Below, piece by piece: positions 52,886 through 64,000 of a stretch of DNA of 64,000 bases. Positions within the stretch are counted from its first letter, which is position 1, and the number at the start of each line of letters is the position of its first letter. Position numbers and translations under genes: made by a program. The stretch is from Lineus longissimus (taxonomy: Eukaryota; Nemertea; Pilidiophora; Heteronemertea; Lineidae), in NCBI RefSeq assembly GCF_910592395.1, contig NC_088317.1, positions 4,526,001 to 4,590,000 on the forward strand, written 5' to 3'. The notes under the pieces were generated by a model. That model worked only from the letters and a program-made list of their open reading frames with translations. It made no database searches and was not told the origin of the DNA.

Positions 52886-54174
52886 GTCAATTTTTGACCT
52901 AAACGTGTGGATTTAGGAATAGGATGATCATGGCCAGCCAAACTAAAATGGGCCCATGGGAGACATATGCGACCTGATTTCTGCTCTGAGGTTTTTGGGT
53001 TGTATTAAATACTGTGGTGACAGCAATGAAGAGCGGTGCAGCTATGATCCACTTACTCTTTAAGCAAACAAGCATTCTACTTCTAGAAGTGTACCTTGAT
53101 GACGGAAAATAACTGAGGTTATGTGACATAACTGTCCACACCAGCAGCCCCCCTAGCATGCAAATCATCACGTAACAGCCCTTAAATGCAACTTGCATAC
53201 CCGCATACTCTTTGAATTTATTTTTTTTAAATAAAAGATAAATGCTTTAATTTTAAACACCAATTAATGGCCACATGTGGCATAATTTATAGGCCCAAGT
53301 GGCAAGATTCCTGATATGTGTATTTCAATCATGTTTTTCCCAAGAGATAGATCTTCTAAGCATTTTCTACAGCGAGCATAGCACTGACTCTTTCATCAAT
53401 ATTTTGACTGAGCTATCTGCCATTCAGATCATAATAAATAACCTTTCCACAGCCATAAAATTGGCAATGTAAATGGACTGGTTTAGCGATGACGGTATCC
53501 ATGGCACTCGGTCAGAAAGCCTTCCATGAGACACAGCTGCATTTATCACTTCAGATTCGAGATAGCCGCAATTTCTGATATGTTCCAAAGTTTCATGGTC
53601 AAATCCGACGATTCCCTTGAATTAGGAAGGCGTGCATTTGGTATGCCTCCCTTGGACGCGGCAGGTGTGTGCCCTTCTTATCACAGAAAAATCTTCGAAA
53701 CTGACCATGGAATTTTGAGAGTTTGAAAAAGTCTTGGAAATTGTGACCAGGATTGTGAGCGTGGGTTAAGCACCTGGAGCCATCCCTCTTTCTCAGATGC
53801 TGGGGTCTGCGCCTGCGAACTCATGAACCCTGATTTAATCCGTGGGAGTTTCCTAAGCACTTTGACAGGAGGTGACCGCAGGTTACTTGATGTGCATGTA
53901 GTAGCTTTTTCCTTTTCCCAGGTACATGCAGACTGACGGAAAACTAAAATGCCCTCATGAACACAATGTATTATACAACCACTCATTATGTAAAGATTCT
54001 TTTGTGCCAGTCATTATACTGTATAATTTATTCATGACATTTCTGCACATTACAATTGCATTTTCCTCTCAAATCTTGTTTTCCCAATAATTTTCAAACA
54101 TTATGCATTTACGCACGACCTTTTGGTCACTATGCCTCAGATCCTGAATAATTTACACCCCTCATTCCCCTCAC

Positions 54175-54306
54175 CTTGATTTTACTCGATTCCCTAAGGT
54201 TCCTGTAGCCAAAGTACGCCAGGAAAGGATATGTCACGACCGTGTACAGGAATCCGAGTCCTTTGAAGATGTAGATGGTCACAAGGGTGCGCTTGGACTC
54301 ACCCAT
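54175..54306 (-). CDS. ACSL3/4: Putative N-terminal membrane-anchor exon of the ACSL gene
   Basis: This exon (acceptor at 54331-54332, donor after 54175) starts with Met 54306 in a good context (AACCATGG). It encodes 44 residues with one hydrophobic segment (FKGLGFLYTVVTYPFLAYFG) followed by basic residues. Long ACSL3/4 isoforms have such an anchor just before the region matched at 52885. It ends in phase 0, but the exon at 52652-52898 would need a phase-2 partner, and direct joining meets a stop. An additional small exon between 52900 and 54170, or use of the internal Met as start, would resolve this. Confidence 0.5.
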
Positions 54307-54439
54307 GGTTATGTTGTTCTATTCCCAAATCTAGCAAAGAAGAAAAGGTAAAATACGTCAGTTATGACTGATAATATTATTGAGGAGCTGGCGTAGGATA
54401 GGATTAGCTGGAGAAAGCGTGTGGCCGCCTGCTATGTAG

Positions 54440-54548
54440 ATGATGGTGGTGATGGTGGTGGTGGTGGCGGTGGTGACGACGACGACGACGGCGGCGGCGG
54501 TGGTGGTGGTGACGATGACGATGATGATGACGACAACAACGACGATGA
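54440..54548. repeat. Compound trinucleotide microsatellite
   Basis: GGT, GAC, GGC and GAT runs follow one another in register for about 109 bases. Confidence 0.9.
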
Positions 54549-54897
54549 AATGAATGGTACAAAGTGTTGATCAGCTCCTCATCACTGCAGCGTCAAGCAA
54601 TATTTAAGGATAAGCGATATAAAACTTGGAATTATTGTCATTGCATATTGCCACAATGACAGTAAATATGGAAAAGACACCAAAATATCCGCCTGGTTTA
54701 AACAATCACACTCACAGTATTCATACCCACAACATTCATCACATGAGCATGTTTCAATAAATATCAAAATAATAAGTTCCTTGTTGCGACGATGTGTTAT
54801 CAGATATCAGCTGGCTACTATGTCAACAGGTTTATGTGAGCTCAGGAGAGGCCTTGTTGACATGATGCAAACCAGGTGACATGAGTGAGATAGTTAA

Positions 54898-55229
54898 AGG
54901 GTAACTCGTGTCAAATTTCACCATATAATGTTTTAGCTGTTTTTGACAAATGACTACGTCACTTTCTCATAAATCGGTAAGGTTTTCGAATCGAAATGCA
55001 CATTTCTAGAAATTGATGGTTTAATCCCGCCCGGACGGCTCGCTTTGATGCCGTTTTCGTTGATGACTTCACAACATGAACATTTTTGCGGTCGCGGTGG
55101 TTTACATTCAGCGATTTTATAATAAATCTAATCAAAAATGGAAAATTTGAGCTATACATTTGTGATCAACAATTAAAAACGGACGTATTCCCGCAAAGTT
55201 GTAAATCACATCATAGTACATGTATCACT
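54898..55229. mobile_element. piggyBac-like MITE, copy 2
   Basis: TTAA flanks the left end (54894-54897) and a mutated TCAA the right. It has the same ends as 44640-44991, with a short deletion near 55050 and small insertions near the right end. Confidence 0.75.
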
Positions 55230-55617
55230 TCAACCTACAGCAGATCCTGGTGTCCTGTCAGAATAAACCACGAAAATCTACAGAAAAACAATCAAAGTCC
55301 TGACTTTATTGATGGTTAGGACTGGACTGGGAGTTGCAACAGGCATCCATAGGGGCAGGTATGGATTAATCTATCTACTAAGCCTAGGGAGGAAGAGCTA
55401 TAAAACCTACATAACAGTAGTGCTAAAGCTGCTAACAAGTTATTTCAATGTCCAGTGACCTCAGAGGTAAACTTCTTCAGAAGTAGGCCCACCAAGCATC
55501 AGGAGATTACACAAGAGATTTTCTTGGCTCGAGATAAGCGCCAGATAAATTCCTGTGTTACGGAATCTACTTCTTAACTGCGTTCTCAATGAGTTAATAT
55601 GTATGGTACCCCTGAAA

Positions 55618-55830
55618 CTGGTCAGATGCTTCCATCTGACTTCTGCAAGCGATTTGCCCATAACTTGGGATCGGACAGTCGAGCCAGTAACTTCCAAAAG
55701 TGGGCTTGCACATCGTGTCTTAACTGGTCAGATGCTTCCATCTTCGGCAAGCGATTTGCCCATAACTTGGGATTGGACAGTCGAGCCAGCAAGTTCCAAA
55801 GGTGGGCTTGCTCCTTGCGTCTTTCAGGTT
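55618..55830. repeat. Tandem duplication, unit about 109 bp, two copies
   Basis: Both copies contain GGTCAGATGCTTCCATCT, AAGCGATTTGCCCATAACTT and GGACAGTCGAGCCAG. No gene is recognised in it. Confidence 0.8.
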
Positions 55831-56210
55831 CCAATCTACAAGGTTCTTTCAGAATCTTTCAAATAAAGACTCTGCTTCTCCTACTATACTCCAAGGTATA
55901 AAATCATGGTTTTCCTTCTTGTAGACTGGGCGCCTGCCAAGGCAAATGAAGCCAGTCTGCATTCCGCTTACCAAATCTTATAGCAGGTTTACAAAAGTCA
56001 ATCCTAATGTCAAAACGTGAAAGGCCTACCAGTACACCGTTCATAAAAACAGGTGGCCCAGGCTAACAGAAATGGGGTTATACACAATGCTGTTGGGCAG
56101 TTTTTTTGCATACAAATTTTCTGAAACTCAGTATTTGAATATTATATATTTTCATTTATATATTTTTATTTTTATTTTTTCTGAAACTCAGTATTTATAT
56201 ATTTATACAC

Positions 56211-56249
<39 letters not shown>

Positions 56250-58739
56250 TATATTTGTCTTCACAACGGCAATGCCAAAATATATCAGTATGTACATATA
56301 TTTGTGATTGAAATTTTCAAATTCCATTACATTTTCAAATATTCAACAAACAGTGTCACTTTTTGAATGAGTGCCAACTGGACTTCATTCAGGTTTATTG
56401 TCGCTTTGTGGGCCACGTAAACATCGTAAGATAATAGTACAGGATGATTTATTACACTGTTTGTCCTGTCTCACCTAGATTTCTGTGCAGGCACACTGGC
56501 CCGGTTTTGAATAGGATGAACAGATTTCGGGGCTTTGTTTGCAGCAAAGAATATCGTATCAAATAACAAATTTGTCCTTATCTAGAACTTTTTGATTATG
56601 GTGCAAACAGTCCAAAAATTATCACAGGTGGCCTGTTCTCGCATGTCTTATGATCACTAACCACAGCGTACTTACTAGTAAATTATTCAAAATACAACTG
56701 GTCGTTACTGGTATTGCGTTTCTATATCTTATTAAAAGTTCAGCGCTCCTCTGTTTGACAGATATGCAGCCTCTCAATAACATAGTTCTTACACCGTTTA
56801 AGTAGAGGGCACTGTTAAAGAAATCGAGGAAAAAAAATCCAAAGATTTTTCTTCTTCATTATCGCCAAATATTATTCATAGGTTCCAGTTGATGCCCAAC
56901 TCTAAACTCAATATTTTACTCCTGAATCTTTTGCTTAACGAGGCCAGATTTGTTAGACTAATGAGCGGTATAACGGCAAGATTTACATCACATCTACCTG
57001 TATCAGGTGAAAAGCAGGAAAAGAATTTGTTTTATTTATACCAGATATCCAGCTTGTTTTGAACCTGTTAGTTTACCAAGTCAAGGAGCATTTGAGTGCA
57101 TTCTATTAGAAATTGCACAGAAACCTTTGGCTTGACTAAAATCAGATGCACACCAAGCTCAGGCTTCTAAACCTAGCAACTGCCTTGGTGCAAAAAAATT
57201 CAATTTTGGTATCAACAGTGAGTTGGGCTCCTATATCAGGGCCGCATTCAGTGTGTCGAGGGGGGGGGGGGCGAGGAAAGCAACCGGACATCCCAAAAAT
57301 TTGCCCAGTGCACCACCCCTGTATCCACAGTCTGCAACCTGTATGATAAAAGGACAATTACGAGGGTAATCCGAAAACAGACTCAACATACACGACAGAC
57401 CAAGGCCTATCTTCTCTAAATAAATTTCAGCAACAGGCAAAAAGACACGTACCCTCCCTTGAAATCCTGGACCTGACTATTCAAAAGACCGCCTGCACAA
57501 GACCGTTATCTGTACAAGCTTGGGTAACAATGTGATTGTCCGACTGCGATGTACAGTAAAAAACCGAAACAATACAGACAAGTGCCACTTCAGGCCCAAG
57601 ACAGAGGGTCACATAAAGATCAGATAAGATGACCCAGGGCAAGGAGAGATCAACGTAAATTTACACAACACTTTCTTATCCAGTCACTGTCTGATCGGTG
57701 TAAGCTCTGTTTGCAACACTTCACTTCAACTTAGCTTGTTCAACATGTCCAACGACGACAACCCGACCCATGACCCATAATACATCTTGAACGTTGAACT
57801 CCAGGAGTGATTGGGCTTGGGTAAGGAGCCACATAGCCTGCATGGACTCTTCCTCTTGCCAAAGTTGGAGTCACTACGACAATAAACCCAATTGGCGCCT
57901 TACGGTAGAGACAGGTAGTGGCACGCAAAAACGCTCATCGATTCCATGGTGGAGGAAGAAAACTCTCAGGAGAAAAATCACCTCCAAGTGCAAAGCGAAC
58001 GCTAAGGAGAATAACAAGAAGAAGACTTGAATGGGACCTACCCCCTTAAAAACATGTGAATGTCCGCCGCCTCATGCACTCTGTCATACATTCAGATGCC
58101 CCCCTCTTACCTACATGACCTTACCTAAACCGTTCATTCATTGTAGGGCAGAGACCTGTATTCATCCACGACCGGAAGTGTGGCACAGTCACATAGAGCT
58201 TATCAAAATGTCAAGTTGTGGTAAATACATGGCTGGGATGGACCAAAGTGGAATTAATTCTCAATATGTGGTTGATTCTTAATCTACAGAGTCAGGCCAT
58301 CACAGAAATATGCTTTTTGATAATATATTTAAGAAAATATGGCCTCACTGGTCAGTTTAGAACTTGTACTTTGACAGGGCCATATCAATGCACCAGTGAC
58401 GTTTTGATGGATATGGTGTACGGAAATCTTTTTTTCTCAGGCAATCGGTATTGGAATTTTTTAAAACTTTATTATGCTATTGGCAAAGGGTTCTCCTTGA
58501 CACATATAAAATGTTGTGCAGATTGATTGGTCCAATGAGTACTTTTTTTACCAAAACCTAAGCACAACAATGTACACGTAATGTACACATGTTTTAATAG
58601 AGGACTCTGACCTGTAATAGTTTTTTTTTTTTTTTTGTAACCATAGAAGAGATAGCACATCAGCTTCGCCACCACAAGAGCTAATTAGACCCCTATTCAG
58701 CAAAACTAATCAATATGTAAACATGTATTGACATCAAAT

Positions 58740-58927
58740 GTGACCCGCTCCAGCAAAACCAGTCGCATGTCGCACATAAGATGAGCCTAGATGACACCAG
58801 AAGATAACAGATGAAATTGATGTTGTCAGATTTCACAAACGGCAGACAATAGTGAAATGAACAAACAGTCCGTCTCAACCTGCCAAGCTCTGAGCGATAT
58901 GCGACTGGTTTTGCTGGAACGGGTCAC
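58740..58927. mobile_element. MITE, GTGACCC family, copy 3
   Basis: The left end reads GTGACCCGCTCCAGCAAAAC and the right end GTTTTGCTGGAACGGGTCAC. The interior matches copies 1 and 2. AAAT/AAAT-like flanks may be a target duplication. Confidence 0.85.
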
Positions 58928-60649
58928 AAATTATCAAATGTGAAATGATTAGGGACATTGACAATGTGTACACGTAAATTATTCTTGGCACTAAGCCAAC
59001 CATTTACACGATAGCATCCACAGTGGCATGCAAGCGGCATAGCCACTCGACTACGAGGGTAATTTATGGAAAAATCAATGTCTGCTTATAGTGTTAGCGC
59101 CTGAAATAGAAATTCCGTTCATTTTTCACACAGGCAGTCTTTCTGTGTCAGCGTTAATCCCAAAGACAAGAACCGATATTGACATTCAGATCAACCTCAG
59201 ATAAGATAATTATGGGTGTCACATGGGTCCTTCCTCAAGTCCCTAGTCAGTCAGTCCAGTCATCTTAGTATTATTAATAGAAAACCCCTCTACTTCGCAT
59301 TCCGAATCATCAGAAAACATTCTCTTCCGTAATATAGGCTCATGAAAATATAGGCCCGGCTTACTTCAGTAGCTGTGTTATACAGATCAAAAGAGAAGTC
59401 TACATACATCCTCATCACACCACAATATAGGACAGTTAAGGACAATAGCACTAATTAGGACACAACTAATTAATTTCATTCATTGTAGTGAGGAAAGGAA
59501 ATGAAGAATTTAGTACATCAGTCACATTATGTTGATTATTGACTATTTTTAGCTAATGTTATTGAATGTCATCACTACATCAGGCCATCCTTAACAAATT
59601 GTTTGTTTGATGCGACAATTATAACATACACGTACAATTCCCAACACCTCAGCAAATGCTTTTTTCCTCAACAGCATAACGAAAACTTTCAAGTAGCTAC
59701 ATTGTAAACAGTCAATTTGAAGAAGAAAAGGTGTTTTAAATGAGTGTTCCAACTAAACTTAGGGTAGGTCCAAACAAACAATATTTTAAAGATGGCCTCG
59801 CACTGCTTTTGAAAGCCACCACTAAACATCATTCTGCTGTCACCTGATAAAGGTCAAGAGACATTGGATCCCATCACAATAGAAGTATCAGTGACAACAC
59901 CATAAACATGTCATCTGATGAACAAGCCGTTTGGGTTACCATAAAACATATATGCTAACTTTGTACCACTTTGGCCATAGACACCGCCATTTTGGCTAGA
60001 ACTTAAAATCCTAAAGAAATCAGAACTCTTTCAAAAGGAACTGTATGTCAATTTCAAGGGTGGGAGTCCAGAGAATGGACACCCACCCTTCCTCAGTTAA
60101 AGTTGGCATTCTCTTCATTTTGAAGTACATGTAGTTGTAAAATTGCTTTTGGACAGCTTGAGCCAAAATTCTGGTGCCTATGGTCAACCCTTAACCAACA
60201 AAAAATAAAAATTACTAGGCCTACACATTGGAGACTGCATAGCCACTAATTGATGTAATGGTATGCAGCGGGAAACCTTACTTCACTTTCATTGATATCT
60301 GGTACAGCTGCATTTGATCAGCTATTGTATTGAATGAAACGCTGGCACACATCACCCCATCATCTTACAATGATCTTCGGGGTAATTTCTTCCAATTGCC
60401 TTCATCAATCTTCCAGCTTTTGATAACTCAAATATTATTTCAATGTGTGTGTTTACCCTATTATGTCTAAGTTATTCCAGCCATGGAACACCGAGTTAAC
60501 AGAATACTACATAATGGGTTCATGCATGCAGGTTTGCCAGTCTTGGCAAACTTTGTGCTATTTGAAAAAAAATACCTGGCAGACAATTTTATGTGGTGCC
60601 GTTGACTTCAGACAATGCCATAAGCCACTGGGACCCTTTGTTCCAGGAG

Positions 60650-60779
60650 AAATGCATGACTGGTTAGCGCCCAAACAAACTTCTTCGAAAACGACAATCT
60701 TTGCCAAATTAGGAGAAATGCATGACTGGTTAGCGCCCAAACAAACTTCTTCGAAAACGACAATCTTTGTCAAATTACA
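60650..60779. repeat. Tandem duplication, 66-bp unit, two copies
   Basis: GAAATGCATGACTGGTTAGC and AACTTCTTCGAAAACGACAA occur twice in a row, nearly identical, implying a recent duplication. Confidence 0.85.
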
Positions 60780-63724
60780 TTAATACATGTCTCAACAAGA
60801 GGATGCTTCCTGTGCTTTCAAGAGACCTCTGGCTCAGTGTGATGATTTAGCAGCCACACGGATTTATGTAAATACTCTCCATCAGCATCAGCATTTAAGG
60901 CCCTTTGCCAGATACGACGGTACCACCTGGGGTCAGGAAAACAAACCACCTTAATAGATCTTCATGGTTAAAAACGCCAGACTGGCGTCATTCAGGCATT
61001 GACCCTAAAAACCTACTCAGTTCGTTTGTTCCCCCGAGGTAGTATAGGCGTATATCAGGCAAAGGGCCTATTGACACATCAGCCTCAAGCACACACATGC
61101 GCGCATGCAGCATCAGGTCACTCATGAGGTACCGGTTTGAGCAATTTGGTAGCTTGCATTAATGCAAAAAAACTAACTACATCCATTGTCAGCAGCATAC
61201 GTGTCATTTTCAAGTCATTCACCCACACGTTATCTAATCAGTGTACACGAGTACACGAGTCATGACAATGTAACGTTTTATATGCAGCAATGCCAGCATG
61301 GCCATTATGCCATGGACTGGAGAAAAACACGTCATCACACTACCAAAAATCTTGCCTCATAAAAATCTTATAGACACCCCTATACACCAATTCTATATGC
61401 CTACATCAACATAATTGGTCAAAGTGTAGATGAAAACGCTCACCTATTTCTTATATGTCACAGGAACAGTGTAAACAGCGTTTTATTGAGATGATTTATC
61501 ACAAAACACAGAACATCATTTTCGCTGCTTTAGTTGTTACTGTCGGTTCACCAGTGAAGCCGCAATTCTCCAAAACGGCCGGGTTGCTGTCTTCGCTGAG
61601 TCTGAATGTTGTCCTTTCACCATTCTCAGAACTAGCAGTTATTGCTTGGAATGTCATAGCGTTGATATAAAACGAGGGTTGGGATATTGTCGCTGGTCCT
61701 TGGAAATGCGGACAAGTGTCCTGAATAGGTTTCAGAGGACAAGCCAAGGATGGGATTCGATAAATAGCATAGATGAGACAACACTGTAGCTTAGTTGGTT
61801 TTGTTCCTCAACTAGATTCTCTGCAATTAGATGCCTCAGGAGCTCACAAGGAGATATGCTATGACTGACATCATGTATTTAGGACAAGCAATTGCTCAAC
61901 TGCACAGTTGCAGTAATTTTCATCTCATCCCAATCATCAGTGAAGATACTAGTATCCATCGGTCAACCAGTTGCATCCAGACATCAGGACCGAATAGAAT
62001 GTGGAGAAAGGCCTGAACGAATTAAAAATGTATATTTTCTGGGCAAAAGAGATGTTTTTGCTGGGAAAATCTAATTTGCCTATCAAACAATGCTTCAGGG
62101 GTGGTTGCAGAAAAATTTCTGTCAAATAATCTGCAATCCCAATTAAATTTTCCAGGGAAGCCAGTACAGGTTCCTGCTCCCATATTTTTCAGATCCTTTT
62201 CACCGATGGCACATCCGTCCCAATTCCCCCAAAATATTTTCCTCTTTCCCGAATTATGATAGTTATTTTGGGGGTCAATCCTGGCATCTGAAAGAATACC
62301 ATACCCCCTCCATGAAAGTCTCATGTGAAAGAGAATTAATGTGTCAACAGAAGGAACAAAAGACATAGTTTGAATCAGTAAAAGCGTGTATTTATTCAGA
62401 AAAAAATAAAATGTAGTCTGAATGGACGGATTTACTTACGAGAATTATAAAAGAAAATTCTAAGAAATTCTGTTTGTATAAGCAATTGCTTTCACATTAG
62501 AAGACAAACAACAAACAACATACGTGAACCAAGAATCTTAAATGTTTTTCTTGGTGTATGGACGGATTTATTTATGAGAACAGTAAAGGAAAATTGTGAG
62601 AAATTTACCAGTTTGTATGAGCAACTTCACTAAAATTTGTGAAAACATCCTGGGTGAGATTCAAAGGCCCAAAACATACATAGGCCAAAAACATGTATCC
62701 AAAAACAACAACGACCTTGGCGGTCGCTAAAATATATGCGTACAACATTTATAAAGTATTTAATTTGTAAAATAAGACTACACTCTGCATTGCACCTTGA
62801 CTATGGCACTTTTCTGAGAATCATTTTGGTATAGTGTATGGCCCTATTTCAGTTGAACTGAAAATTGAGCTGATATCATTTTGGATCAAACTTGAACTGA
62901 AACTGATTTCAGTAAAACACTGTTGAACTGAAATCATTTTGGGCTAAAACGTATAACACTCGCTAACCTACTTGCCAAAAGTCTGCTCTACTGATGATAC
63001 ATAGGAATATTTAAAAACGAAATAGCCCAGAATTTCTTTCCCAGAACAGGTCAGTTTACCGAGCTGGAAGGCCAACCTGATTCTCTGCAATCTGGGGAAT
63101 CGATTCTCCAGGGTGGTGGCAAAGTGGTTAAATTTGATCATCGGCAGACTGATCAAGTGAAACAGTGGATGAGGAATGCATTCTAATTTGTAAACAGACG
63201 ATGGGAGTATAACAATGTAGCATCAATATTCAACAATGTAGAATAATGACATGGCACAAGCTGGTATAATAAACACACCATAGTCGCAGGTGTAGGTGTA
63301 AATGACCACATGTGTATGTAAACAGTCGTATAAAATCAATTAGATGTAAAAACTCAGTTCAACTTATTTCTATGTTTCTTATCCAAAGACCAAAAAACCT
63401 ATAGTAAGCAGCAAAAGCTTTCCAGCATATCTAAGACAGTGCTTTTTGCGACACTTTAGGCCTTTTGCAACATTTTCTACCACAGGTTGAGGTACAGCCA
63501 GAGCTTTCCATTACAAAGCCTTAGACAGACTCGCTGAGGAGCTGCGGTTGACATCCTGCCAAGAGATGATCCCACAAGGGAGGCTTGTAATGGAAAAGTA
63601 GAACCTCTGTATCAAGGACACTCTTGAGACTAACTAGTCCTCAATACATAGGTCAGACTGAAGTGCAATGGGATCAAAAATCAGTGTCCTCGGCAGACAA
63701 GCGGTTTCACTGAACATGATTCAG

Positions 63725-63931
63725 CTAGTACTTAGCTAGATCATAACTCGTCCTCATCCTGATGCACAACTTTCCTGGCATGACTTTCTCTTTTTCTTCA
63801 TCTTTCCCTTCTTTTCCCTTCCCATATAGCGACAATGTAAAGCTGTACCACGTGTGCAGTTCGTCACATTCCGTGGACGTAAACACACAGCCGCCCATAA
63901 ACTTGTCTCGCACGACATTCTCATTCATGAT
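63725..63931 (-). CDS. Last exon of an unidentified gene, possibly the end of a C2 domain
   Basis: After an acceptor (TGTTACAG) at 63932-63933 the exon reads in phase 0: IMNENVVRDKFMGGCVFTS, then WYSFTLSLYGKGK, a lysine/glutamate-rich loop, and PGKLCIRMRTSYDLAKY-stop. The pattern of N-E-x-x-x-D-K-F-x-G, W-Y-x-x-x-L and G-x-L-x-I-R recalls the last strands of a C2 domain, as at the C-termini of some calpains and Ras-GAPs. The rest of the gene lies to the right, outside the window. Splice site and stop are clear; the domain call is tentative. Confidence 0.5.
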   Translation of the reverse strand: MMNENVVRDKFMGGCVFTSTECDELHTWYSFTLSLYGKGKEGKDEEKEKVMPGKLCIRMRTSYDLAKY

Positions 63932-64000
63932 CTGTAACAGAGATGCGAGTGATTAAAGGTATATCCACTCCAGGGGCATAGCTGGTGGGGCAGAGGGACG

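Larger units (their letters stand above)
55831..63724. other. Gene-poor interval
   Basis: No coding exon could be supported. It contains a (TA)n run at 56212-56246, a G run near 57261-57271, the MITE at 58740-58927, a T run at 58620-58636, a 66-bp duplication at 60650-60779 and a diverged direct pair (TGGACGGATTTA) at about 62423 and 62562. A minus-strand AATAAA near 62386-62391 could end the transcript of the gene at 63725. Confidence 0.35.

Noticed and set aside
61499-61721. Minus-strand frame preceded by a plausible acceptor (DTCPHFQGPATISQPSF...)
   Set aside because: It could be a terminal exon, but no partner exon, domain or homology is recognisable. Support is too weak to list.
62022-62366. 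114-residue minus-strand frame
   Set aside because: It has no recognisable domain and lies in what is probably the 3' untranslated region of the gene at 63725.

Overview
This is a stretch of animal nuclear DNA. Genes are split into many short exons with GT-AG introns of a few hundred bases to 1.5 kb, and the DNA between exons is crowded with SINEs, small inverted-repeat DNA transposons (MITEs) and minisatellites. The proteins are clearly metazoan (EMSY, UBXN7, CEP295, long-chain acyl-CoA synthetase). The repeat landscape suggests a marine invertebrate, lophotrochozoan or invertebrate deuterostome. The phylum cannot be settled from this window. All gene identities rest on remembered family sequences; no search was run.

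Layout, left to right. (1) 75-4794, minus: the N-terminal two thirds or so of an EMSY homologue, eight exons, running off the left edge. (2) About 5.1-5.6 kb: a promoter-like region with three YY1-type ATGGCG sites, between EMSY and a divergent gene. (3) 6207-8173, plus: a two-exon gene for a 439-residue type II membrane protein that looks like a decayed Golgi sulfotransferase. (4) 10569-16495, plus: a complete 11-exon UBXN7 homologue. (5) 18.0-21.1 kb: an LTR-like segment and two minisatellites. (6) 21443-22017, minus: the 3' end of a small C2H2 zinc-finger gene. (7) 22.7-24.8 kb: a 2.1 kb non-autonomous DNA transposon with inverted ends of about 105 bp. (8) 25187-38958, plus: a complete 19-exon CEP295 (Ana1-type centriole protein) homologue ending in an ALMS motif. 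(9) 39.6-42.5 kb: three blocks of tandem repeats. (10) 42.5-48.4 kb: gene-poor, with several MITEs. (11) 48449-52885, minus: eleven coding exons of an ACSL3/4-type acyl-CoA synthetase, with a likely membrane-anchor exon at 54175-54306. (12) 55-63.7 kb: mostly empty, with a few repeats. (13) 63725-63931, minus: the last exon of an unidentified gene, possibly ending in a C2 domain.

The genes do not form a pathway. They cover chromatin regulation (EMSY), p97/ubiquitin adaptor function (UBXN7), centriole-to-centrosome conversion (CEP295) and fatty-acid activation (ACSL). The most unusual content is lineage-specific: a run of about 27 L-T-Q-Y-S-like repeats in the giant CEP295 exon; a MITE family carrying the 40-bp unit that became a minisatellite in one CEP295 intron; at least five other MITE families, including one with TTAA target sites; and a SINE tail that directly abuts a UBXN7 splice acceptor.
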